Below are positions 1 to 7,800 of a stretch of DNA of 42,539 nucleotides, in pieces. How positions within the stretch are numbered: the first letter of the stretch is position 1; each line of letters begins with the position of its first letter. A program made the translations under genes and the position numbers. The stretch is from the NCBI GenBank assembly GCA_015061695.1, contig SUWA01000011.1, positions 1-42,539 of the forward strand, read 5' to 3'. Under the pieces are notes generated by a model, which was not told the DNA's origin, did not search any database, and saw only the letters and a program-made list of their open reading frames with translations. The stretch is from Lentisphaerota bacterium (GTDB lineage Bacteria > Verrucomicrobiota > Lentisphaeria > Victivallales > Victivallaceae).

Positions 1-127
1 CTTGTTCGCCGGAGTTTCAGCGCAGGCGGAAGGTCGACGGCTTGTCACGGCGTAATGAAATGAAGCCGGATTCAAGTCCGGCTTGTCCAGCCATAGCTCG
101 TAGAGCGACGGCGGATCTACCACCCCA

Positions 128-156
128 TTTTTTTGCCCAAATTTTGGGCAAAAAAA
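128..156. terminator. Perfect T7/A7-flanked hairpin, bidirectional terminator-like
   Basis: Seven T, GCCCAAA, a one-base loop, TTTGGGC and seven A make a perfect inverted repeat. Either strand gives a GC-containing stem followed by a U run. A structurally equivalent hairpin with different stem bases lies at 3004-3033, after the same CACCCCA lead-in. No gene clearly ends here. Confidence 0.5.
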
Positions 157-160
157 TAAC

Positions 161-220
161 GAAGACGCAAGTCTTCACTTCACTGCGCGAAGCGCAACTT
201 CACTCAAAACCGAAGGTTTT
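161..220. repeat. Tandem array of three mini-hairpins with ACTTCAC spacers
   Basis: Three consecutive perfect short hairpins are visible: GAAGAC-GCAA-GTCTTC (161-176), TGCGC-GAA-GCGCA (184-196) and AAAACC-GAA-GGTTTT (206-220). The first two gaps begin ACTTCAC. Stem sequences differ while spacers and purine loops are kept, so structure rather than sequence seems to be the repeated feature. Function is unknown. Confidence 0.6.
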
Positions 221-497
221 CTTCCTTGCCACGGCGTAATGCAATGAAGCCGGGACATCTTCACCAAGCTCCGGAAGCCTTGCTTGTGAAGGCGCTCCAT
301 TGCACTTGCTTGCCATGGCGCAGCAAAGCGAAGACGGTCGAAGTTGCCGCCTGCGGCGGGAAGATGTGTTTCTTTTTACAAATATATTTAACTGTATTAT
401 ACGACAAAATCCGCATAAAATCCCCCAAATTCTCCGCGGCAGATTGGCGGTAAATAAAAAATCTTTGCAAAGTTCAAGTTAGAAAAAAACCTTGGAC

Positions 498-818
498 TTT
501 TTTCTTTTTCAACTTGCATTATCTGTTTTATATGTATATATTAGAGGTGCTGTCGATTATGGCAGCGGCTAATTGAAAACTGTTCGCATTTTACGGCAAA
601 TACATCCGAAACCGACCAAGTAAAAAATGTCTTTTGCCAACACCACAGGTGAATTGTGTCCAGTGAGATTGTGTCTTTTTTTCTGCACAGTCTTGCCGGA
701 TGCTCCTATTTGCATTGGTGTTGGCGGGCTCTTGGTCGGGCCCCGGATGTAGTGCAATTCTGGAGTATTCGGCTTTTTATTGCCCGATTTCCTCCTCTAT
801 TCCACGCTATTCACTGAA
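498..818. repeat. Long diverged direct repeat, copy 1
   Basis: This roughly 320-bp block matches 3112-3435 in the same orientation. The best-conserved parts are an exact 43-base stretch (561-603, matching 3175-3217) and an exact 27-base stretch (675-701, matching 3289-3315). Between them lie many substitutions and small indels, so the copies are old. A minus-strand reading frame inside (591-786) is broken in this copy. The repeat ends about 65 bases before the start of the zinc-cluster gene at 885. Confidence 0.8.
591..786 (-). pseudogene. Decayed copy of the small repeat-borne reading frame
   Basis: This is the counterpart of the 64-codon frame at 3205-3399. A purine-rich GAGGAGG site is retained upstream, but the ATG is replaced (CGG at 784-786) and the frame shifts internally. 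Before the shift the translation keeps AIKSR.LQN.TTSG.RP. After it, SIRQDCAEKK and a terminal YLP with the stop in the same place reappear. The stretch from SIRQDC to the stop is 37 residues in both copies. Whether the frame was ever a real gene is uncertain; the pattern could also come from a conserved non-coding element. Confidence 0.35.
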
Positions 819-884
819 GACGTATTTTTTGTCCTTTGAATTTCTTTGCTGTTTCAAAGAACAGTGAAAATGAAAGGACCCGGT

Positions 885-1076
885 ATGTCGTATGAATGTG
901 TATGGGGAAAGCATTTTGTGGACAATGCTTTCCGGTGCAAAAAATGTAATGCTGTTTTTTGCTTTCAATGCGGAGTGAAAAATGCGGACAAAGAAACCGG
1001 GCATCCTGCTTGTCCAAATTGCGGAAACACTGGAGCCGATGGAAGTATTGAAGCGTTAAATGGAGGGAATCAGTAA
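885..1076 (+). CDS. Small cysteine-cluster (zinc-binding) protein
   Basis: A 63-residue protein with seven cysteines and a histidine spaced like a metal cluster: C5, C18-x2-C21, C26-x2-C29, H40-x2-C43-x2-C46. The C-x2-C-x4-C-x2-C then H-x2-C-x2-C order recalls zinc-ribbon or RING-like treble-clef folds, though I cannot assign a family. The ATG at 885 is chosen because AGGA sits six bases upstream; an in-frame codon at 846 lacks such a site. It ends two bases before the next gene, a two-helix membrane protein, so the two are probably one transcription unit closed by the terminator at 1362. Zinc binding is inferred from the spacing only. Confidence 0.65.
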   Translation: MSYECVWGKHFVDNAFRCKKCNAVFCFQCGVKNADKETGHPACPNCGNTGADGSIEALNGGNQ

Positions 1077-1078
1077 AA

Positions 1079-1318
1079 ATGGGCAAATTAACAAAGGCTG
1101 AACGAGATACTCTTGTAAAACGAATTCAAGATAAAAAATCTTCAACGGTAATGTGTTGTATAACAGCAGTTTTTGTGACTGTACTGCTGTTTCTGTCAAG
1201 TTCTGTACCGGTAATGATTCTTTTTGGAATTGTTGTTGTCGGAATGCTTATTGCTGCGGCTGAATGCAATAGTGCAGCTCAACGTATGCAAGATAAACTT
1301 GATAAGGATTCTGAATAA
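1079..1318 (+). CDS. Small membrane protein, two predicted helices
   Basis: A 79-residue protein with a charged N-terminus (TKAERDTLVKRIQDKK), two hydrophobic segments at about residues 24-40 and 43-60, and a charged C-terminus (QRMQDKLDKDSE). This looks like a hairpin inner-membrane protein with both ends in the cytoplasm. GGAGGG at 1062-1067 supplies a somewhat distant ribosome binding site inside the end of the preceding cysteine-cluster gene, which suggests translational coupling. No family is recognised. A strong hairpin terminator follows at 1362. Codon use is AT-rich compared with the core genes further right. Confidence 0.65.
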   Translation: MGKLTKAERDTLVKRIQDKKSSTVMCCITAVFVTVLLFLSSSVPVMILFGIVVVGMLIAAAECNSAAQRMQDKLDKDSE

Positions 1319-1361
1319 GCTCGCCGACTTAATCAAGAAAAATAACAGTCCTTTACAAAAA

Positions 1362-1408
1362 ACCGGCCGGGGATCAACATCTGACGATCTCCGGCCGGTA
1401 TTTTTTTC
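1362..1408. terminator. Strong hairpin terminator, usable from both strands
   Basis: ACCGGCCGG, GGATC and a short loop are followed by GATC, CCGGCCGGT and a seven-T run (1401-1407). It closes the 885-1318 gene pair. The last codons of the minus-strand relic at 1407-1565 reach its edge, so it may once have served that gene too. Confidence 0.85.
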
Positions 1409-1565
1409 AGTTATACAGCGACGGTGGCCGTTGGGAAAGCAGTCTGACCATCGACACGGCATCCTGATCCCCGGCAACCGCCGCTTCCAACGCCAGACGG
1501 ATCGCCGTTTCCGGATCGGCTCCGGCGACCTCTATGCCTACGGATGCCAAATCCGGGACTGCGTA
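1407..1565 (-). pseudogene. C-terminal gene relic (52 codons, no start)
   Basis: The minus strand reads from YAVPDLASVGIEVAG to QRPPSLYN and a TGA, with GC-rich, host-like codons and a regular amphipathic helix pattern (ETAIRLALEAAVAGDQDA). An in-frame stop lies immediately upstream and no start codon with a ribosome binding site is available. It looks like the last ~50 codons of a host gene whose front was replaced by AT-rich accessory DNA. The family is not recognised. Other frames here give arginine-rich translations typical of the wrong frame. Confidence 0.5.
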
Positions 1566-1685
1566 TTACATTGATTTCTTCGATCAATACCGCCAAAGGT
1601 AATATAAAATAAAATCTCCCCAAATTCTCCGCTATAAGAGGTCAATACATTGCGTTGTTATATTAACAGTTGAAATACTTTTGTG

Positions 1686-2732
1686 TCAGCTTTTTACATA
1701 CGCGGTTGCTCTGCCGGAGCCGACTTTGGTGATTTCACCATGGTCAAGCATCTCTTTCAGAGTCCGCTCAATCATGGAGATACTTATATCAGGACAAGTG
1801 TTGGCAATATCCGACTTACTGATTTTTCCCAGTTTCTGTTCAAATATCAATCTGATGCGATCGGTTTTGTTGAGTTTTCCGGTCACAATATGTTCAACTC
1901 TGTTTTCAAATTCACGATAAGATTTGAGAATGATGCCCAGCATATAACGCATAAAGGGCATATAATCATTCGTTCCATCGTTCCAATTTGCACTGCTCTG
2001 CTGCAATGTTTCATAATAGGTTTCTTTGGATTGTTCAATGAGTTTTTCCAAACTGATATATTTCCCGACAATATAGCCATTCTGATAAAGCAGCAGCAAA
2101 GTCAGCAAACGGCTCATGCGGCCATTGCCATCATTAAACGGATGAATACAGAGAAAATCAAAAATAAACAATACGGCAAGCATCAAAGGGTCACAAACAC
2201 CAGAGGCAAGAGCGTTCCTGTAAGCCGTGCAGAGTTCTTCCATTGCCTGTGGTGTTTCAAATGCAGTTACCGGAGTAAAACGGATATGCTGCTTGCCTTC
2301 TGAATCCGTTTCTGCAATCAGATTATCGCTGTTTTTCCAATGCCCCCCAATGCCGGGAGCTTGAAAGGAATACAAATCCCGATGCAGCTGCAAAATAGAG
2401 TTTGGCGTCAAGGGAATATACTCATAACTCTCGTGGATCGTTGCAAGAACATCCCGATATCCGGCAATCTCTTTTTCATTGCGGTTGACCGGCTGGGATT
2501 TTTGCATTACCAACTCTTTTAATCGGGCATCAGAAGTAAAAATACCTTCAATTCGGTTTGATGCATCGGTGCTTTGAATGATCGCAACTTCAAGCAGCGT
2601 TTTCAAAATATCCTTTTTGGCAGTAATGTACAAATCCTGTTTCCCGCGATATTCGTGAATGGCGGATAAAAGGTTGCTGATTTCCGGAGTAAGCAACGCT
2701 CCCGGAAATGCCGAATAATCAAAATTTCTCAT
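1686..2732 (-). CDS. Fic-domain protein (AMPylator type) with inhibitory motif
   Basis: A 348-residue Fic-family protein, expected to transfer AMP from ATP onto a hydroxyl side chain of a target protein. The catalytic motif HPFNDGNGRMSR (residues 197-208) is intact, with catalytic His197. The N-terminal region carries SNRIEG (58-63), which fits the class II autoinhibitory motif (S/T)xxxE(G/N), so the enzyme is probably held inactive by its own glutamate. The C-terminal part (about 290-345, with KISKSDIANTCPDISISMIERTLKEM) looks like a winged-helix DNA-binding domain, common in stand-alone bacterial Fic proteins. It has low-GC codon use, sits alone between repeats, and has half-site repeats in its promoter, consistent with autoregulation. 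No antitoxin gene is adjacent. Confidence 0.93.
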   Translation of the reverse strand: MRNFDYSAFPGALLTPEISNLLSAIHEYRGKQDLYITAKKDILKTLLEVAIIQSTDASNRIEGIFTSDARLKELVMQKSQPVNRNEKEIAGYRDVLATIHESYEYIPLTPNSILQLHRDLYSFQAPGIGGHWKNSDNLIAETDSEGKQHIRFTPVTAFETPQAMEELCTAYRNALASGVCDPLMLAVLFIFDFLCIHPFNDGNGRMSRLLTLLLLYQNGYIVGKYISLEKLIEQSKETYYETLQQSSANWNDGTNDYMPFMRYMLGIILKSYREFENRVEHIVTGKLNKTDRIRLIFEQKLGKISKSDIANTCPDISISMIERTLKEMLDHGEITKVGSGRATAYVKS

Positions 2733-2765
2733 AAATCCAGCCCCGCTGTTTTATCTTATCTGCCC

Positions 2766-2829
2766 ATAATATAATACCTTTCTGCATAATTTCAAGTTTA
2801 TTTTATGCAGATAATTCTAAAATTATGCA
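2766..2829 (-). promoter_or_regulatory. Promoter and putative operator of the Fic gene
   Basis: On the minus strand TTGAAA (2790-2795) and TATTAT (2766-2771) are 18 bases apart, ahead of the Fic start at 2732. TGCATAATTT (2783-2792) and AAATTATGCA (2820-2829) form a perfect 10-bp inverted repeat, and TTTATGCA (2802-2809) adds a third half-site. Overlap with the -35 suggests a repressor site. Binding by the Fic protein's own winged helix is a guess. Confidence 0.5.
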
Positions 2830-3003
2830 AATAAGTCATAATACCGCAGTAATTGCAGCATAGAGTATAGATAAAATCAACTGCATATATTTTAAGCGAA
2901 AAGGGCGGCTGGAAGAAGTTTTGCAGTTGATTTTATTTGCGTAAAAGAGATTTGAACTCTCTCTGGTAAGGACGAGGTACAAAAAACAAAAATTTGCACC
3001 CCA

Positions 3004-3033
3004 TTTTTTTGCCTTGATTTCAAGGCCAAAAAA
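3004..3033. terminator. T/A-flanked hairpin, relative of that at 128-156
   Basis: A T run, GCCTTGA, TCAAGGC and an A run follow the same CACCCCA lead-in as at 121-127. The stem bases differ from the first copy but still pair. Confidence 0.4.
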
Positions 3034-3111
3034 CATGAAGCCTGCCTGTCACGGCGGAATCTGCAACGCAGATGAAGGCTGTAAGCGGTCGGCAGCTCTC
3101 TCATTATGACT

Positions 3112-3435
3112 TTTTCTTTTTTTCAACTTGTATTTATTTTTTTACAGCTATATATTAATCATGCTGCCGATAGCGGCAGCGGCTAATTGAAAACTGTTCG
3201 CATTTTACGGCAAATACGTCCCAAAACAACCAGTTAAAAATGTTTTGTCTGCTGCATTTGTTGGGGATTTGTGTTCAGTAAGATGGTGCTTTTTTTCTGC
3301 ACAGTCTTGCCGGATACTCATGTCGGCATTGTGGTTGACCGGCTGGGGGCGGGTTCCGGATGTAGTGCGATTCTGGAGAGTCCGGCTTTTTATTGCCATG
3401 ATCTTTCTCCTCTGTTTCATGCGATTCATTGAAGA
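3112..3435. repeat. Long diverged direct repeat, copy 2
   Basis: This is the partner of 498-818; both copies end at ATTCAYTGAAGA. The minus-strand frame inside this copy (3205-3399) is intact. The glycosyltransferase-like gene starts 40 bases beyond the repeat end, mirroring the position of the zinc-cluster gene after copy 1. The rest of the non-coding stretch 2830-3474 holds only the hairpin at 3004 and short relatives of the 1-300 motifs. Confidence 0.8.
3205..3399 (-). CDS. Hypothetical 64-residue protein inside the long repeat
   Basis: The frame begins MAIKSRTLQN and ends TGCFGTYLP. A GAGGAG ribosome binding site lies seven bases before the ATG on the minus strand. It is basic and polar, with one central cysteine (QDCAEKK) and one near the end, no membrane segment and no recognisable domain. 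The other repeat copy keeps the start region, the QDCAEKK stretch and the terminal YLP but is frameshifted. Conservation is even stronger just past the stop codon, so the selected unit may be DNA or RNA rather than protein. Treat it as a candidate only. Confidence 0.3.
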   Translation of the reverse strand: MAIKSRTLQNRTTSGTRPQPVNHNADMSIRQDCAEKKHHLTEHKSPTNAADKTFLTGCFGTYLP

Positions 3436-3474
3436 TTCCCGGGCCATTGGGGATTATTATTGCTGTTCAAGGCA

Positions 3475-4485
3475 ATGAATTTACTTAAGGAGTGTGTTAT
3501 CACGATTACCAAACATCCAGCTGAATGTACTTTGTTCTTCAGTAAAAGAAAAAAATTTATTCCTCACTTTCACCAGGCAATATATGGGTATCGGCTATTG
3601 GAAAAAAGGGGATTCATATCATTAAAAACAGTTTTTTCAAACGATTTGAATATTCCTTGTGATAATGTTTTCTACAGCCAGGTGAATGGTAAAAAGATCT
3701 TTTATGATTTGAGTGACGGAATACAAAATTTTGAAGTTGCAGAATTCCGGGATTTTCTTCAGCAGCAGAATGCCGTTATTTTCAAGCGGGCTTATGATGA
3801 AATTTTATTTGGCAGTGAACCACTTTTTTTCCCATACGGCTTAAATCATCTGGCTTTGTATCCTTTCTATATGCGGGCAATTTGCAAGTTGTTCCCCAAT
3901 CCTCATTTTTGCAAGATTCCGATTGCAGAACGCTGTTGGACAATGAAAAAAGATGTCAGTAGTGTACAAAATCCAATCCTGTACTCTACCCGGTTGTGGG
4001 ACGGCTGGGACGAGCTTAATGAAAACAGAATCATGCTGGCGTATAAAATCAGGAAGTTTTTTACTAATGCCATTGTGGGTATTGTTGATTCACCCTTGGC
4101 CCGTAAATTGTGTCCTGACTTGATCTTGCCGCATAAAATTACCAGACGCAAAAATTTCATTGATCTGATCAATAGCTCTGCGGTTTGCGTTACCAGTACC
4201 GGGTTATGGAATTCTGCCGGATGGAGTTTAGGTGAATTTGTTGCGGCCGGCAAGGCGATCCTCTCTGAACCGTTGCATTTCAAGGTTCCGGGAGATTTCC
4301 GGGAAGGTAAAAATTATCTGACGTTTAACTCTGCAGATGATGTATTAAGTAAGTGCGAAATGTTGCTGAAAGACCCGCACAAACGCATGACTATGGAAAT
4401 GGAAAATCGTGATTATTATTCTCAATATCTGCAACCTGAAGTACTTGTCATGAATACATTAAAACAGTGTTCGTGTTATTTGTAA
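3475..4485 (+). CDS. Glycosyltransferase-like protein (GT-B fold suspected)
   Basis: About 336 residues. The C-terminal third has the layout of a GT-B nucleotide-sugar-binding half: VCVTSTGLWNSAGWSLGEFV, then AAGKAILSEPLHFKVPGDF and EGKNYLTFNSADDVLSKCEM, followed by a short terminal helix region. This resembles exostosin-like or capsular glycosyltransferases that read the glycan donor through a conserved Glu (here in SLGEFVAAGKAI). The N-terminal half is not recognisable. The ATG at 3475 follows AAGG closely; a TTG at 3460 is an alternative. Codon use is AT-rich, unlike the core genes to the right, and no other glycan genes flank it, so it is probably transferred. Substrate unknown. Confidence 0.65.
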   Translation: MNLLKECVITITKHPAECTLFFSKRKKFIPHFHQAIYGYRLLEKRGFISLKTVFSNDLNIPCDNVFYSQVNGKKIFYDLSDGIQNFEVAEFRDFLQQQNAVIFKRAYDEILFGSEPLFFPYGLNHLALYPFYMRAICKLFPNPHFCKIPIAERCWTMKKDVSSVQNPILYSTRLWDGWDELNENRIMLAYKIRKFFTNAIVGIVDSPLARKLCPDLILPHKITRRKNFIDLINSSAVCVTSTGLWNSAGWSLGEFVAAGKAILSEPLHFKVPGDFREGKNYLTFNSADDVLSKCEMLLKDPHKRMTMEMENRDYYSQYLQPEVLVMNTLKQCSCYL

Positions 4486-4600
4486 TTACGATCCATATTT
4501 GATTTGCTGTTGATCAAAAGTTTTCTGTATTATTGGCATCTGCCGGAAAAATCAAAATGATAAATAGCTGAAAAGAAAAAACTATAATGCGCACATCCCC

Positions 4601-4648
4601 AATCAAAACCACCGGCTTAGCCGGTGGTTTTGATTATGATTTTTTTTC
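4601..4648 (+). terminator. Strong rho-independent terminator
   Basis: AATCAAAACCACCGGC, a TTAG loop and the perfect complement form a 16-bp stem, followed shortly by a T run at 4640-4647. It closes the glycosyltransferase-like gene. The rest of 4486-4732 holds nothing recognisable. Confidence 0.85.
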
Positions 4649-4732
4649 AGCCGGCGTAAGATTCTCTCTTTTAAATGCTCTGTAAGAGTGTAAACATAGT
4701 GATTTTTATATCGGAAAATTGTGTTAAAAGGC

Positions 4733-4761
4733 TTGAAAAAACACCAGGTCCGGTATATAAT
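4733..4761 (+). promoter_or_regulatory. Near-consensus sigma70 promoter of the CARDB gene
   Basis: TTGAAA (4733-4738), 17 bases, then a perfect TATAAT (4756-4761). AAAGGGG (4789-4795) lies nine bases before the ATG at 4805. This is the best promoter match in the window and implies high constitutive expression. Confidence 0.75.
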
Positions 4762-4804
4762 AGAAGTAGAGTCAAAAAATAAACTTTGAAAGGGGAATTG
4801 GATC

Positions 4805-7800
4805 ATGGCTGATAATGATATAGTAGTGTTAGATGGCAAAATGGGATACAAGACGTTGGGTTCGTTATTGCTAGTGAGAATGCATAATGTGGGAGGTGGT
4901 TGGCTAAGCTCGGACTATATTGTCGTGTGGGGTGATAATGAGTGGCGCAAGACGGGGTGGCATGTTAATATGAAACCGTGCACGCACGGTTATACTCAAG
5001 CCGAATTTGAAAACTGTACCAACGCAGTTATGATTTCTTTATTTAAACCCCAAGATGTTCTGGCAGATATTGGGTATAAAATCGGCAGTGCTACTTACAG
5101 CCAGCTTTACGGAGAAAGATTTTTCTACCTTTATGCCGAAGATCAAGAGGTAATTGAGTCTGTTACCAAGTATACTTTGACGATTGTCCCCAATGGAGTT
5201 ATGTCCTGTCAAACCAAATATGATGGTACGTATGATCTGGCTAATGCAATTGTACTGCGCGATGAGCTTATGTTGAAAGATGTTACCGTAGGAAGTAATT
5301 ATGACGGTAATATGTTAAAAGTCAATGCTATGGCTTGCAATATTACCGTAAATAACGGTGGGGAGCTTCATGCCGGATTTGAAACAACAAATGAAGAAAA
5401 TACACTTTTCTCTATTGCTAATGTAACGGTGAATAATGGAGGAACGTTTTTAGGTTTGGAAGGTTCAGTTGCCGGTTTAACGGTGAATAATGGGGGGGTA
5501 GTTGGATTAGAAGATACCCTAATTCTCCGGATAGATAGCGCTGGAGAAGATATCCCCGAAGAATATAAGGACATGACCTCCACTTTTGCGCTTGACATCA
5601 ACAAAGGCGGAATTGTGATTTTGATGGGGGAAAGTTATATTTCGCACAATGTTACGGTTGGTGGTTTGTTGGTAATCGACGAAGCAATGATTCTGGACGA
5701 AGAAATGCAGGAAGGTTACTTTCTGGATTTGACTCTGGAGGCCTATGAACTGGAGGCGGGCAACAGCGATGCTTTGCTGGAAGGTTTTGAAAATCTGGCG
5801 CTTGACTATACCACTTGCAATATTTCGGTCAAATCCGATATGGAACAGGGCTTGTACAAGCTGGCTACCGATGTCGGGTCGAGGGTCCTGAGCAATGTGA
5901 CTATTACGGTCGATGGCAGCAGCGCCGGAAAATTCACCTACAGCGACGGCGCATACTCAGCGGTACGGCTCAACGGCATGGACTACAAACTGCTGACCGA
6001 CGACGACTGCCTGACTTTGCAGCTTTCGGCAGTGCCGGTCGTGCCGGTCGTGCCGACTTTTGCGGATTTGAGCATTGCCGCATTTACCGCCCCGGATGCG
6101 GTCAGAACCACGGATGATGTAATTCTGAATTTTGCGGTCAGAAACAGCGGTGATGCCGCCGCCGCTGCCAGTAAGCTCTATATTTATGTTGACGGCGTAA
6201 AAATCGGCGAAACTGACATCGGCGAGCTGGCCGCCGGAGCAACTGCGCAAGGTACTTACACCATTAAAGGTAATACGCTCAAAGAAGGCGCCCGCAAGAT
6301 CCGGCTGGTGGCCGACGGCAGCGATCTGGTCGTGGAAAGCAACGAAGGTAACAACGGCTATTCGCGCACGGTCAATGTAACGGGTACGCCGGATTTGACC
6401 ATTGCGGCGTTTACCGCTCCGGCTTCGGTCAGGCGCAACGAAGCTGTAACGCTGAACTTTACCGTTAAAAATAGTGGCGACGGTGCGGCCGCGCCCAGCA
6501 AGGTTTATGTTTATGATGACGGCGTAAAAATCGGCGAAGTTGCCATTGGTTCCATTACTGCCGGAAGCGTCTGCAAAGGCACTTACACCATTGCCGCCGG
6601 TCAGCTGGCCGCCGGAACCAACCGTATCCGCTTACTGGCCGACGGTGCCGGCGCGGTGACCGAAAGCAACGAAGGCAACAACGGCAACAGCCGCAGTGTG
6701 GAAGTTGAAAAACCGGTGGTGGTCGGCAAGCCCGATTTGATCATCAGTCAGTTCAGCGCCGCTTCTGAAGTCAAGACCACGGATGATGTAACGCTGAGTT
6801 TTTCGGTCAAAAATCAGGGCAATGCATCGGCGGCGGCTTCCAAACTCTATATTTATAACGACGGAGTCAAGATCGGCGAAGCGGATGTAAAAAGCATTGC
6901 CGCCGGAGCAACTGTGCAAGGCACTTACACCATTAAAGGTAATACGCTCAAAGAAGGCGCCCGCAAGATCCGGCTGGTGGCCGACGGCGATAACGTTATA
7001 GCCGAATCCAACAATAACAATAACGGCTATACCCGCACGGTCAACGTAACGGGTACGCCGGATCTGACGGTGGCAGTTTTCAGTTTAAGCTCCGGTGCGA
7101 TCAAAGATAACGAAGCTGTAACGCTGAACTTTACCGTTAAAAACAGCGGCGACGGCGCGGCGGCCGGTTCGCTGGCATATATTTATGATAACGGCGTAAA
7201 AATCGGCGAAGTCGCCATCGCTCCGGTGGCCGCCGGCAGCAATGTCAGAGGCTCGTTCACTATTGCCGCCGGAATGCTTGCTGCCGGTGAACACCGTTTG
7301 CGGGTAGTGGCCGACGGCGCTAACAGCGTGGTCGAATCAGACAACAATAATAACGGTTCCAGCAAAGTGTTGAGTGTTGCTGCCAGTGTGACTCCGGCCG
7401 ATCTGGTGATCGGCAGCCTTTCTGCCCCGGAAAAAGTCGATACCAAACAGGATCTTACGCTTGATTATACGGTCAGAAACAATGGCGGAACCGCCGCCGC
7501 AGTTTCGGTGCTGTACATCTATGATAATGGCGATTTGCTGGATATGGTGGTGATAGATCAGGTGGCTGCCCACAGCAGTTATGCCGGATCTTACACGATC
7601 AAAGCCGGTGAGCTTGCCGAAGGTGAACACCGTTTCCGGCTGCTGGCCGATGCTACATCGCTGGTGCCGGAATCCGACAATCACAACAATGGCTACAGCC
7701 GCAGTGTGACCGTGTTTGAACGCACTCCGGCCGATCTGGTGATCGCCGCGTGCAGTGCGCCGGGCAGTGCCGGGATCAATCAGGCGGTCAAACTTGATTT

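Larger units (their letters stand above)
1..480. repeat. Hairpin-rich non-coding repeat mosaic
   Basis: No convincing gene is seen here; the open frames are short, overlap each other and lack ribosome binding sites. The DNA is built from short motifs. A block reading roughly CTTGYCACGGCGTAATG, followed by AATGAAGCCGG, occurs at 41-70 and again at 225-254, and a degraded relative lies near 3046-3062. GCCGGA/TCCGGC forms a hairpin at 65-82. A further motif around 417-437 (ATAAAATC, CCCCAAATTCTCCGC) recurs near 1607-1631. The layout resembles an intergenic repeat family rather than a decayed gene. Confidence 0.6.

Noticed and set aside
42-453. Overlapping reading frames of 60-75 codons in 1-480
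   Set aside because: They are created by hairpin-rich repeats, lack ribosome binding sites and show no domain or codon pattern.
1686-2732. Fic/antitoxin pair
   Set aside because: No separate antitoxin gene flanks it; the inhibitory motif is inside the protein itself.
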